In this document: positions 1 through 7,150 of the stretch, piece after piece
Numbering within the stretch: position 1 is the stretch's first letter
How the letters are laid out: the number at the start of each line of letters is the position of its first letter
Program-made: the position numbers and the translations under genes
Source: Flavobacteriales bacterium
Lineage (GTDB): Bacteria; Bacteroidota; Bacteroidia; Flavobacteriales_F; PHOS-HE28
Direction: 5' to 3'
Length of the DNA: 64,000 nt
NCBI GenBank assembly: GCA_016713865.1
Contig: JADJOG010000050.1
Coordinates: forward strand, 62,001-126,000
Notes under the pieces: generated by a model
The model's input: only the letters and a program-made list of their open reading frames with translations
Databases searched by the model: none
Told to the model about the DNA's origin: nothing

Positions 1-169
1 CCGCCTACCGGCATCGGTAGATGCAGATGACTTACAGGAGTTCCTGGACTATGCGCGCTACAAGGAGCTCACCAAGGGCTACAAGACACCGCAGCGCGTG
101 GTGGATGCCCTTGCTGCAGAGGTGAACCGCAAGTGGTGGGCTAAGAACCGCAAGCGGCTGACGAAGTGA
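1..169 (+). CDS. C-terminal end of an unidentified protein (partial, enters from outside the window)
   Basis: An open frame runs from the window edge to a TGA at 167-169 and gives about 55 residues. The end is very basic: KWWAKNRKRLTK precedes the stop. The visible part is helical and charged, with a YKELTKGYKTPQRVVDAL stretch, which could be a small DNA-binding or antitoxin-like tail. I do not recognise the family. It is followed about 20 bp later by the first copy of the dispersed hairpin repeat, so it looks like the last gene of the preceding unit of the array described below. Confidence 0.5.
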   Translation, partial: RLPASVDADDLQEFLDYARYKELTKGYKTPQRVVDALAAEVNRKWWAKNRKRLTK

Positions 170-187
170 AGCCACTTCCTGTGCAAG

Positions 188-280
188 GTCTGCTGTCTTC
201 AGCGAGCCTGCGACCTTGAGTAAAGCTTGTCCTTGATTCGGCGCAGGATATCCGAAAACGAGAGACCCTGCCCTAGTGGA
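188..280. repeat. Dispersed hairpin repeat, copy a
   Basis: First copy of a roughly 90-bp repeat found six times in 0-7 kb, always in the same orientation. Landmarks are TCTTCAGCG near 196, CCTGCGACC near 208, CTTGATTCG near 231, CGCAGGATATCCGAAAACG near 242-260 and AGACCCTGCC near 262. The left and middle arms are partly complementary, as are the middle and right arms, but this copy is more degraded than c or f. Confidence 0.6.
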
Positions 281-324
281 TATCGCAGAAATGTTGGAAC
301 CAAGGGACGCGCCTCCCCTCCGCC

Positions 325-332
325 TAGATTTG
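325..332 (+). promoter_or_regulatory. Bacteroidota -7 promoter element (TAGATTTG)
   Basis: TAGATTTG matches the published Bacteroidota -7 consensus TAnnTTTG exactly and lies 5 bp upstream of the ATG at 337. That would give a very short leader. No convincing -33 TTTG at the usual spacing was seen. Confidence 0.4.
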
Positions 333-336
333 CACT

Positions 337-534
337 ATGCACTCGCACGAACATGGCTTACCGGTCTCTATAACGCAGGTGCTCGCGTGGATACGCGAAT
401 GCACCACGCAGGAGAAGAAGGTCTTGTTGCGCACCCTGCTCGACGATACCGCAGCGCTCACCATTGCCAGTGAGCCCAGCCTTGCGCGCGATTGGGACGG
501 TGCCGCTGAGGACGAAGCGTGGAAGGACTTATAA
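337..534 (+). CDS. Small antitoxin-like protein (VapB-type, partner of a MazF/PemK-like toxin)
   Basis: A 65-residue protein with the layout of small type II antitoxins common in Bacteroidota and Cyanobacteria: a short N-terminal helix region (LPVSITQVLAWIRECTTQEK) and the characteristic acidic end ASEPSLARDWDGAAEDEAWKDL split across residues 44-65. In related loci the antitoxin stop abuts the start of a MazF/PemK-like toxin. Here only about seven toxin-like codons follow before the next hairpin repeat, so the antitoxin appears orphaned. A canonical -7 element sits just upstream. Family assignment rests on the C-terminal signature and is inference. Confidence 0.6.
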   Translation: MHSHEHGLPVSITQVLAWIRECTTQEKKVLLRTLLDDTAALTIASEPSLARDWDGAAEDEAWKDL

Positions 535-555
535 GGCGAGATCGTCGTGATACCA
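535..555 (+). pseudogene. Possible 5' remnant of a MazF/PemK-like toxin
   Basis: Directly after the antitoxin stop the frame reads GEIVVIP, which is how many MazF/PemK toxins begin (usually MKKGEIVVIPFPF). The bases ATAAGGCGAG at the junction could derive from an ATG-AAG start. The toxin similarity stops after about seven codons and hairpin repeat copy b begins about 15 bp later. The match is very short, so this is a suggestion only. Confidence 0.25.
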
Positions 556-570
556 ATTATGCCTGCGCAA

Positions 571-645
571 AGTCTGCTCTCTTCAGCGACCCTACGACCT
601 CGAACAAAGCTCTCCTTCCTAGTCGCCGCAGGGTCCTCGTTTCGC
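571..645. repeat. Dispersed hairpin repeat, copy b
   Basis: Same-orientation copy with CTCTTCAGCGACCCTACGAC at 577-597, AAAGCTCTCCTTCC at 605-618 and CGCAGGGTCCTCG at 626-638. The left and middle arms are present. The right arm (AGACCCTGCTG in other copies) is absent or replaced. Confidence 0.6.
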
Positions 646-720
646 AAACGCATGGCAGAACAAAATGCAGGAATCGCTCTGCATGCTGTGCTGAGCCGAT
701 CCAGCAACCGGTCCGGCGCC

Positions 721-2256
721 CTACTGCAATACCATCCGTTCGCGCAGGATCCTCCCCTCGCGCTCCAGCATGATCACGTAAGTGCCACGCGCCCATCCGC
801 TCGCGTCAATCCACTGCTGGTCGGCACGTAGGGTGCGCACCAGCAAAGCGCGGCCGGTCACATCAACAACGCGCATCTCATCGTTCACGCGGCCGCTCAC
901 ACGCACCAGGTCGCTGGCCGGATTGGGCACCACGGACAGCACATTGGCGCGTTCATCATTTTCCGGCACGCCCACCCCGATGCCCGTGTGGTAGCGCAAC
1001 ACCACGAAATCGTTGCCAGTGGGAGCGCCCTGCCCAGAGGATCCGACGAGCACCGCCTTGCCATCGGCATCGAGCGCGAGGTCGGTGCCGTATCCGTTCT
1101 GCCCGAAGCTGGTTGTTACCACTCCCTCATCGTCGAAGCCCATGTCTGCGGTGCCATCGGGTAGTACCACGGCCACCAGGAAGTTGGTGCCCCAGGTGCC
1201 ACCGACCACGATACGGCCATCGGGCGCCAAGGCCATGCCGCCCGCGAGGTTGATGCCCGGATGCGGCGATTGGAAGATGCCATCGCCAGCGAAGGTGTTG
1301 TCCAACGCGCCGTCGAAATCGTAACGAAGCACCACCAGGAAGACGAAGGGCATGGAGGTGGTAGCACCTGCCACCAGGATCTTGCCATCGGCAGGCTGGA
1401 TCGCCACCGACGTAGCGGCATCATCGCCGGTGGAGAGCGCCGTGACAACGATGCCATCGCCATCCAAACTGGGATCGAGTGATCCATTCTGCGCCAGGCG
1501 GACCAGGGCGATGTTCCTGTCGGCGCCGCCACCGCAATTCCCAGCGACGAGGATGGTGCCACCGGGTTCCATCACCAAGGCAGAAGCGTCATCATCATCC
1601 GGAGTGATGTCGATGGTGGCGAATCCATCGCCATCGAAGGTGGGGTCAAGCGCGCCGAATGGCGTGTAGCGCGCCACCACGAACATGTTGTTGGAGGGCG
1701 CCTCGGTAACCGCACCGCAGGCCACGATGTAACCATCGTCCAGAATGGCTACCGAGCCGAAGCCCCCACCGTTGAGCAACGCATTTACCTGGATCCCGCC
1801 AGTGCCGAAGTTCGGATCGAGCTCCCCATCCGGATCGTACCGCGCCACCACGAACCGATAGCCGACCCCGTTCTGGAAACTGGAACCAACCACAACGACA
1901 TAACCATTGGGTTGTATGGCCACAGCCGCGGCCGCGTCGGAGATCAGGACGGGATCCGTGCTGAAGCCCGTGATCACCTGTCCACCTATGCCGAAGCTTT
2001 GATCAAGCGTTCCATCGGGCATGAAACGCGCCAAGGCCATGCTGGTCGCCAGGTTCTGCTGCGTGCTGCCCACCACCACGATCCGTCCATTTGGCTGGAT
2101 CGCCATGCCCATGGCAGCATCGTTGCCGATGGGCGCGAAGTGCGCGGTAGCGATGCCATCGCCGGAGAAGCTGAGGTCGAGATCACCGGGCTGCTGCGCG
2201 AATGAAGGTGCGATGCCCAAGAGCATCAGGCCAAGGAGGAAGCTGCTTCGTGCCAT
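721..2256 (-). CDS. Delta-60 repeat protein with T9SS type A sorting domain
   Basis: A 511-residue secreted protein. It has a signal peptide (MARSSFLLGLMLLGIAPSFA, cleavage before QQPGD), then about eight tandem delta-60 (TIGR02608-type) units of the form 'LDPSFG-DGI ... ALQPDGKIVVAG', for example LDLSFSGDG, VARYDPDGELDPNFGTGG and IQPADGKILVAG. These pack as a beta-propeller-like domain to about residue 425. The last 80 residues are a T9SS type A tail: VVPNPASDLVRV, then the ARGTYVIML motif and a basic end. It is probably exported through the type IX system and anchored on the surface; the substrate is unknown. It lies alone between repeat copies b and c and points against most neighbours. 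The frame is intact. Confidence 0.9.
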   Translation of the reverse strand: MARSSFLLGLMLLGIAPSFAQQPGDLDLSFSGDGIATAHFAPIGNDAAMGMAIQPNGRIVVVGSTQQNLATSMALARFMPDGTLDQSFGIGGQVITGFSTDPVLISDAAAAVAIQPNGYVVVVGSSFQNGVGYRFVVARYDPDGELDPNFGTGGIQVNALLNGGGFGSVAILDDGYIVACGAVTEAPSNNMFVVARYTPFGALDPTFDGDGFATIDITPDDDDASALVMEPGGTILVAGNCGGGADRNIALVRLAQNGSLDPSLDGDGIVVTALSTGDDAATSVAIQPADGKILVAGATTSMPFVFLVVLRYDFDGALDNTFAGDGIFQSPHPGINLAGGMALAPDGRIVVGGTWGTNFLVAVVLPDGTADMGFDDEGVVTTSFGQNGYGTDLALDADGKAVLVGSSGQGAPTGNDFVVLRYHTGIGVGVPENDERANVLSVVPNPASDLVRVSGRVNDEMRVVDVTGRALLVRTLRADQQWIDASGWARGTYVIMLEREGRILRERMVLQ

Positions 2257-2317
2257 GCTGGGTTGGGTTGGAGCGGAAAGCTAGCGAAAGTGACGGTCCT
2301 CGATTCCTGCGAAGGCA

Positions 2318-2405
2318 CTGCTGTTTTCAGCGGCCCTGCGACCTCGCACAAAGCTCTCCTTGAATCAGGCGCAGGGTCTCCGAAGACAGAAGACCTTACT
2401 GAGGA
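2318..2405. repeat. Dispersed hairpin repeat, copy c (well preserved)
   Basis: Contains TTTTCAGCGGCCCTGCGACC (2324-2343), AAAGCTCTCCTTGAATC (2350-2366) and GCGCAGGGTCTCCGAAGAC (2370-2388). The left and middle arms can pair over about 17 bp with few mismatches. The right arm AAGACCTTACTG (2389-2402) can alternatively pair with the middle arm. It lies just upstream of the small gene at 2488. Confidence 0.7.
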
Positions 2406-2487
2406 GCAAGGCCGCACTGGCCCTCACGCAGCACCAACCCATCGCCATCTGTTCAATACCTTGGCCTGACCAACACCCCTCTCCCAC

Positions 2488-2745
2488 ATGGCACCCCCTC
2501 AACACCACGACGCTAAGAAGCGCTTCGCCGAGATCCGTGAAGAGATACAGAAGCTGCAACTGGAAGCCGAACAGATCCTACTTGCGCACCAAGACCAGGC
2601 GAAGCCTGAAGGCACTGGCAGATGCGACCACTACGACAAATGCCATTGCGAGCGTTACTACCACGGCAATGGTGGCCCTGGTGTTTGTGGCAGCATCTAC
2701 AAGGACACGTGGTGCGGGCACTACGCGTCTGAGCATGCATTCTGA
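2488..2745 (+). CDS. Small Cys/His-rich protein of unknown function
   Basis: An 85-residue protein. Residues 1-40 are a charged helix, probably coiled coil (KKRFAEIREEIQKLQLEAEQ). The second half is dense in Cys, His and Tyr: CDHYDKCHCERYYHG, then CGSIYKDTWCGHYASEH. The spacing CxxxxxCxC...C...WCGH suggests a small metal-binding (zinc-like) fold, but I do not recognise a named family. There is no signal peptide, so it is probably cytoplasmic. It sits alone between repeat copies c and d. A six-cysteine pattern this regular is unlikely in a chance reading frame. Confidence 0.55.
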   Translation: MAPPQHHDAKKRFAEIREEIQKLQLEAEQILLAHQDQAKPEGTGRCDHYDKCHCERYYHGNGGPGVCGSIYKDTWCGHYASEHAF

Positions 2746-2784
2746 TGCGGTGAAAGCCTGAAAGAACCACGGATCGCGGATCGC

Positions 2785-2830
2785 GGGAGCGGGTTCTCCG
2801 AAGACGGAAGACCCTGCTGCGGTGGAGTAG
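2785..2830. repeat. Dispersed hairpin repeat, copy d (right half)
   Basis: Only the right half is present, but it is the best-preserved right half: GGGTTCTCCGAAGACGGAAG followed by ACCCTGCTGCGGTGGAGTAG. The arms GGGT(T)CTCCG and CGGAAGACCC form a strong hairpin around AAGA. The word TCTGATGCGGTG at 2739-2750, at the end of the previous gene, also occurs in the tail of copy e, so an older copy may have been deleted here. Confidence 0.6.
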
Positions 2831-2877
2831 CACGGAATCAACGAACCCGGTGCAGGGAGAGTTTGTAGCTTAGAACC

Positions 2878-3567
2878 ATGCCTCCCACTCGTTGGATTGC
2901 GTCTGTAATCGTAAGGCTCATTGGAGTCTTGTGCATTGTTACGTTGGGTCTAGTACTTGTGGCACGGATTCAGGCCATCCGATACGGTATTGACCATGCA
3001 CATGTCGATCAACACTGCTATCACTACTGTCATTACATCCCTAATCCTTGGCCCTTCAGCTTGTTTCGGGAGACGGTCACCGATGCAGGGACGCTTTGGA
3101 CGGCCATTGCATCACTAGTTGGGTTGATTGCACTTTGGGGTATCTATGAGCAGATACGTTCCACCCAAACCGCTACTAATGAAACCAAGCGTAGCGTGGA
3201 TGCCTTTGTTGAGGCCGAACGAGGCAGATTGCATATTCACAGTCTACGCGAGGAAAATAACACACCTATGAGTACTATACTTCACTTCACTTTGGAGAAC
3301 ATCGGTCGAGGCCTGATTACCCTTACTGGTGAACAGATTGTTCCAAGCTACTTGTCGCCGCCTGAAACCACTGTCCCCGTCATTGAGTCACCATTTCAGT
3401 TTGAGAGCATCTTTCAACCAATTCCTGCAGGAGGGAGGATTTTCACTAGCAACGACGAACTCGGAATCGAGGTACGCAGACCAGTGGATATGCCTGTATC
3501 CCCACAAGAGGCTTCACACTTGGTCATTCGAATGATATATCGCTATCAAACTTCTTTCGGGAAGTGA
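2878..3567 (+). CDS. Two-helix membrane protein of unknown function, visibly AT-richer than its surroundings
   Basis: A 229-residue protein. It has an N-terminal membrane helix (IASVIVRLIGVLCIVTLGLV, about residues 8-28), a short extracytoplasmic His/Cys-containing loop (HVDQHCYHYCHY), a second helix (about 78-97, LWTAIASLVGLIALWGIYEQ), then a coiled-coil segment with the TNETKRSVDAFVEAERGRL pattern and a soluble beta-rich domain to the C-terminus. This resembles phage/plasmid-style hypothetical membrane proteins with an AERG motif after the second helix; no specific function is known to me. Codon use is markedly more AT-rich than the genes on either side, which suggests recent acquisition. 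It lies after repeat copy d with no operon partner. Confidence 0.7.
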   Translation: MPPTRWIASVIVRLIGVLCIVTLGLVLVARIQAIRYGIDHAHVDQHCYHYCHYIPNPWPFSLFRETVTDAGTLWTAIASLVGLIALWGIYEQIRSTQTATNETKRSVDAFVEAERGRLHIHSLREENNTPMSTILHFTLENIGRGLITLTGEQIVPSYLSPPETTVPVIESPFQFESIFQPIPAGGRIFTSNDELGIEVRRPVDMPVSPQEASHLVIRMIYRYQTSFGK

Positions 3568-3768
3568 GAATTGCCGGTTTCACCTTCGTCGGCAACAGGA
3601 AACTCGGCGAATTAATCGTTTGCCTACTCAAAGCTACAGCTTCGACGTACCAGACGATTTTGATTTCGACTCAAGGTCATAGCCCGAGTGGCCAACCCCG
3701 CCCCCGCCAATCTCTTATCGCCTTCGGCTCCGCGATCCGCTCCTCCCCTATCCTCCCACCCCCCCAAC

Positions 3769-3800
3769 GCGAAAGCCCCGGCAATCGCCGGGGCCTTCGC
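3769..3800. terminator. Strong GC hairpin, bidirectional terminator candidate
   Basis: GCGAAaGCCCCGGC-aatc-GCCGGGGCcTTCGC is a near-perfect stem of about 14 bp with a 4-nt loop. It lies between the ends of the convergent genes at 2878-3567 (+) and 3831-4344 (-), as expected for a shared terminator. Confidence 0.7.
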
Positions 3801-3830
3801 ATAAGTCGGTAGTCCAGGTCAGTGCGGTGC

Positions 3831-4344
3831 TTAGGCGGCGCGGCCCATGGCGGGGTCGCACTGGAGGCCTTCGCCTGCGCTGCCGATGGCGCTTACACAG
3901 AACCAGTAGGCCTTATAGCTTTCCAGATCCGTGACCTGGTGGCTGCCGCGCGTGGTGTACCCGATGGCCTGCCAGTTGGCCTCGATGCTGGGGTCGCTGG
4001 CCGTCATCCACACCTGGTAGCCGTGCGCGCCGTACACCAGGCTCCAGCGGAGCTCGAGGCATGCCCTTCTTATTGGTCATGCGCGCTTGCAGCAACTTGG
4101 TGATGCCCGGCACACCGATGGGCGCCCGCTGCTTGGCCAGCTCGAAGCCGCTGGTGCTCAAGATGGCCGCCACGCCCTTGGCCACCATGCGCACATAATC
4201 GGCCACCGTGGTCAAGGCCACCTTCACCTCGGCCGCCTTGGCATTGCGGGCCTCCTTGCTGGCCTTGCTGCTGTATGCGGCCAGTTCAATGGACTCACCG
4301 CGAGCTGGAAAAGGCCAATTGAGCTTGGAATACGGCTCTCTCAC
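3831..4344 (-). pseudogene. Fibronectin type III-like small protein, frame broken
   Basis: The N-terminal part (4344 down to about 4060) encodes a helical segment ending in GFELAKQRAPIGVPG. The C-terminal part continues in another frame (about 4058 to 3831) with ELRWSLVYGAHGYQVWMT, then WFCVSAIGSAGEGLQ. Together these match a family common in Flavobacteriales: a helical N-terminus, a 'LAKxxxPIGxxxAP' linker and one fibronectin type III domain. The break lies near 4055-4065, where one base is gained or two lost relative to the family frame. It may be a sequencing indel or a real lesion. The 42-bp minisatellite begins 25 bp upstream of its start. Confidence 0.6.
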
Positions 4345-4368
4345 CTGGAATTGTACTCATATCAGCTC

Positions 4369-4651
4369 ATGCTACGCGCTGAAATGCCCTGAAAAGCCCC
4401 TTTGCTGCGGTGAAAAATCCCCGAGTAGCTCGCCAAAGGCATTATGCTGCTGGGAAAAATTCCTGAGGCGCCCGGAATAAGATCTTAGTTGCGCGGAACC
4501 AGCCCCGAGGCGCCCGGAAAAACCCTTTTGTTGCGGAGAAAAATCCCTGAGGCGGCCGGAAAAAGATCTTTGTTGCGAGCAAAAATCCCTGAGGCGCGCG
4601 GAGAAAATGTTTTGTCGCTGGGAAAATCCGTGTGGCGCTCGTAAAGATGTG
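4369..4651. repeat. 42-bp tandem repeat (minisatellite), about six to seven units
   Basis: Units of exactly 42 bp start at 4403, 4445, 4487, 4529 and 4571, with a partial unit before (4369-4402) and a shortened one after (4613-4651). The core is TG(C/T)TGCGG-GAAAAATCCCTGAGGCGcCCGGAAAA-ga(t/c)ctt. Because 42 is divisible by three, several frames stay open across it, including a minus-strand frame with a 14-residue GRLRDF--QQR-FS period. I treat it as noncoding. It separates the broken FnIII gene from repeat copy e. Confidence 0.85.
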
Positions 4652-4687
4652 CAACCCATCTCAGAGCATCTCTAGTCAAGCGCTCGC

Positions 4688-4790
4688 AGGCTGTGCTGAC
4701 TTCAGCTACCCCATGACCGTGAACAAAGCTCCTCGTTGAATCGTGCGCTGAGACTCCGAAGACGGAAGAATCTGATGCGGTGTAGGTGCG
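4688..4790. repeat. Dispersed hairpin repeat, copy e
   Basis: Contains TGACTTCAGCTACCCCATGACC (in two parts, 4697-4718), AACAAAGCTCC (4721-4731), GTTGAATCG (4735-4743) and GAGACTCCGAAGACGGAAGA (4750-4769), then TCTGATGCGGTG (4771-4782). It has the same orientation as the other copies and lies upstream of the gene starting at 4864. Confidence 0.65.
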
Positions 4791-4863
4791 GTTGAATTGC
4801 AAAGATGAGTTGGACTAAGTAGGTTTGGAAATGCACCAGCACATGCCCACCATGAAAGGAACC

Positions 4864-6551
4864 ATGAGCACCAGAACGATTCTCACTCTCCTACTTCTCG
4901 GCAACGCCCTGATGGATGTGCCCTTGCACGCGCAGGTCATCGACTTCGAATGGGCACGTAGCGCGAGCGGAACCGGTGCTGACATCGGTGAGAAAGTCGC
5001 TACGGACGGCAATGGCAACGTATTCGTCACTGGTTCCTTCAGTAGCAGCTCCATTTCCTTTGGCTCAATCGTCGTCACGAAAGAACCTGGCTCAAGCACG
5101 AGCTCGGCGATCTTCCTTGCCAAGTATGGCCCGAACGGTGATGCGCTCTGGGCGATCAGCGCTGGTGGCCATGAAGTGGACATCGCGAACGGCATAGCAA
5201 CGGACGCCAGCGGCAATGTTTGCATCATCGGTGGGTTCCAGAGCGATTCGATCCGCTTCGGTGCCACAACGCTCCATAACACGAGCACTGGATCCACCGA
5301 AGATGTTTTCGTGGCCAAGTACGATTCCAATGGCAATTTGCTATGGGCGCGAAGCGACGGTGGTGCTGGGGGCACGCCGCGTGATGTAGGAAATGCGATT
5401 GCCGTGGACGGCAACGGGAACGTGTATGCCTGCGGTTATTTCCGAAGCGCTTCCTTCACCTTCGGGTCGTTGGCCCCGCTCACGAACGCAGGGCAAGCTG
5501 ACGCGTTCATCGTGAAGTTCGATGCCGACGGGAATGCGCTCTGGGCCAGAAGCGAAGCCGGAAGCAATGGAGGTGACGGAGACTTTTTCACGCGCATAGC
5601 TACCGATGCAAGCGACCGCATTTATGCAGCAGGGCATTACTATGGCAGCTCCATCACGATCGGAGGCACGACACTCACGAACGTGAACGACAATGACGAA
5701 CTCTTCATAGCCAAATACGATTCGGATGGGAATCCGCTCTGGGCACAAGGAGCTCACGGGAACGGCGATGATCAGATTGTCGGCATTGCAACCGATCAAG
5801 ACGGCAACCTTGTTGCCACGGGCTGGTACCAAGGCTTCCCGATCACCTTCGGCACGAATACACTCTCCAACTCAGGCTCAAAGGACATTTTCATAGCGAA
5901 GTATGCCCCTGATGGAGCGCTGCTATGGGCCACCCGCGCGGGTGGTGCGTTCAGCGAGGAGAGCAGCGCCATTGCTACCGACGGGAGCGGCAATATTTAC
6001 TTGACCGGCGAGTTCAGGAGCTCCTCACCTTCGGTTCAATCACGATCAGTGGCGCGTTGAACTCGAACGCCTTCGTTGCCAAGTACGATGCGGCGGGGAA
6101 TGCCATTTGGGCCAAAAGCGCTGGGGGCAGCGGCAACGAACGTGGCAATGGAATCGCAGTAGTCAGCGAGGACATCGTGTATGTGACCGGTACATTCGAC
6201 AGTCCATCCCTCCCGCTTGGCCCGGAGACACTCGTCAATTCGGGCTCAAATGATGTTTTCGTTGCGAGAATGAACCGCGAAACCGGCATAGCAGATAGCC
6301 AAGCCACAGATGGGTTAAGCGTGTCTCCCAATCCGTTATCTGATCGCACCACCGTGCGTACGGCGCAACCCATGACGAATGCGACCCTTACGCTGATCAA
6401 TGATCTGGGACACACCGTGAAAGTGGTACCGCACATGAACGGTTCCTCAGTTACCGTTCTCCGTGATCAACTACCGGCAGGCATTTACATCCTTCAGATC
6501 TGGCAGGGCGGCAAGTGGATGGCTTCTGAGAAGATCGTGATCATGGATTGA
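4864..6551 (+). CDS. SBBP-type beta-propeller repeat protein with T9SS type A sorting domain (one frameshift)
   Basis: The signal peptide is MSTRTILTLLLLGNALM...LHAQ, so I take the ATG at 4864; in-frame ATGs also exist at 4825 and 4852. It is followed by about eight repeats of the form 'ATDGNGNVFVTG-F-S-FG---L-N-G--D-FIAKYD-DGN-LWA', an SBBP-like propeller. The first frame closes at 6060. The same domain resumes in another frame with LTFGSITISG from about 6024 and runs to a T9SS type A tail (VSPNPLSDRTTV ... LPAGIYILQI) ending at 6551. One base is missing near 6022-6026. The domain logic is continuous across the break, so an indel error or a very recent mutation is likely. It is probably a surface-exposed adhesin-like protein and lies alone between repeat copies e and f. 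Confidence 0.8.
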
Positions 6552-6572
6552 TCACAACCTGATGCCCCCGCA

Positions 6573-6670
6573 TGGTCTGCCAAAGCGCGACCCTGCGACC
6601 TAGATCAACGCTTCTCCTTGTATCGCGCGCAGCGTCTCCGAAAACGGAATACCCTGCTGCCGTGGATTTG
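6573..6670. repeat. Dispersed hairpin repeat, copy f
   Basis: Contains AAAGCGCGACCCTGCGACC (6582-6600), CTTCTCCTTGTATCG (6611-6625), CGCGCAGCGTCTCCGAAAAC (6626-6645) and GGAATACCCTGCTGCCGTGG (6646-6665). The middle and right arms form a hairpin around AAAA. Last clear copy of the array. Confidence 0.65.
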
Positions 6671-6704
6671 CCCGCCTATCTTCTAGGCCCCGATCCTGAC
6701 GAGA

Positions 6705-7088
6705 ATGATGTCGATCCCGAAGACCCCCTGCCCTGTTGGCGGCCTGGTGCCGTGGTCGCGCGGCGTATGGCCCATACAATGGCGCGGCCCGCATGCCGTG
6801 CTGCACTGGGTGTACACCATACACGAGAAACCACCGAACGGCCCCTTGCACATCCATTGGAATGTGAGCCAGGCCGACATCGTGCGGGCCATGGAAACGC
6901 TTGCCGCCTACAAGCCCGGCGACCACGTGCAGCTCGGCCCCGTGGTGCGCCGCCGCATCCTGCAACGCAAGTGGAGCTTCGAGCGCGGCTGCTTCTTCTA
7001 CCGCATCGAAGGCGCACGCACCGGCCGCGAATGGAGCCTGAGCGAAGTGGAACTGCTGGAACGGATGAAGGCGGTGGTGGAAGGGTGA
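6705..7088 (+). CDS. Conserved-looking protein of unknown function
   Basis: A 127-residue soluble protein rich in Trp, His and Arg. Features are WPIQWRGPHAVLHWVYTIHE, LHIHWNVSQADIVRAMETL and a basic C-terminal half with RRRILQRKWSFERGCFFYRI, ending WSLSEVELLERMKAVVEG. There is no signal peptide or membrane helix. I do not recognise the family. The regular hydrophobic pattern and high aromatic content argue for a real gene. It follows repeat copy f and so looks like the last member of the repeat-separated array. A start at 6708 is equally possible. Confidence 0.5.
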   Translation: MMSIPKTPCPVGGLVPWSRGVWPIQWRGPHAVLHWVYTIHEKPPNGPLHIHWNVSQADIVRAMETLAAYKPGDHVQLGPVVRRRILQRKWSFERGCFFYRIEGARTGREWSLSEVELLERMKAVVEG

Positions 7089-7150
7089 GTGGATGCGCAG
7101 GCTGCCCTGAAAAAGTCATGCTCATTGCGAGCCGAAGACCCGAGCCTCCC

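Noticed and set aside
4369..4651. CRISPR array
   Set aside because: The 42-bp units are contiguous, with no unique spacers between them, so this is a tandem repeat.
4372..4659. A repeat protein encoded on the minus strand (GRLRDF period)
   Set aside because: The frame is open because the unit length is a multiple of three; other frames are open too, and there is no start context or recognisable fold.
188..6670. The hairpin repeats as true integron attC sites
   Set aside because: They are of suitable size, spacing and orientation, but I cannot find a consistent GTTRRRY/RYYYAAC core pair at their ends (GTTGAAT occurs only in copy e), and there is no integron integrase in the window. Kept as a cassette-like analogy only.
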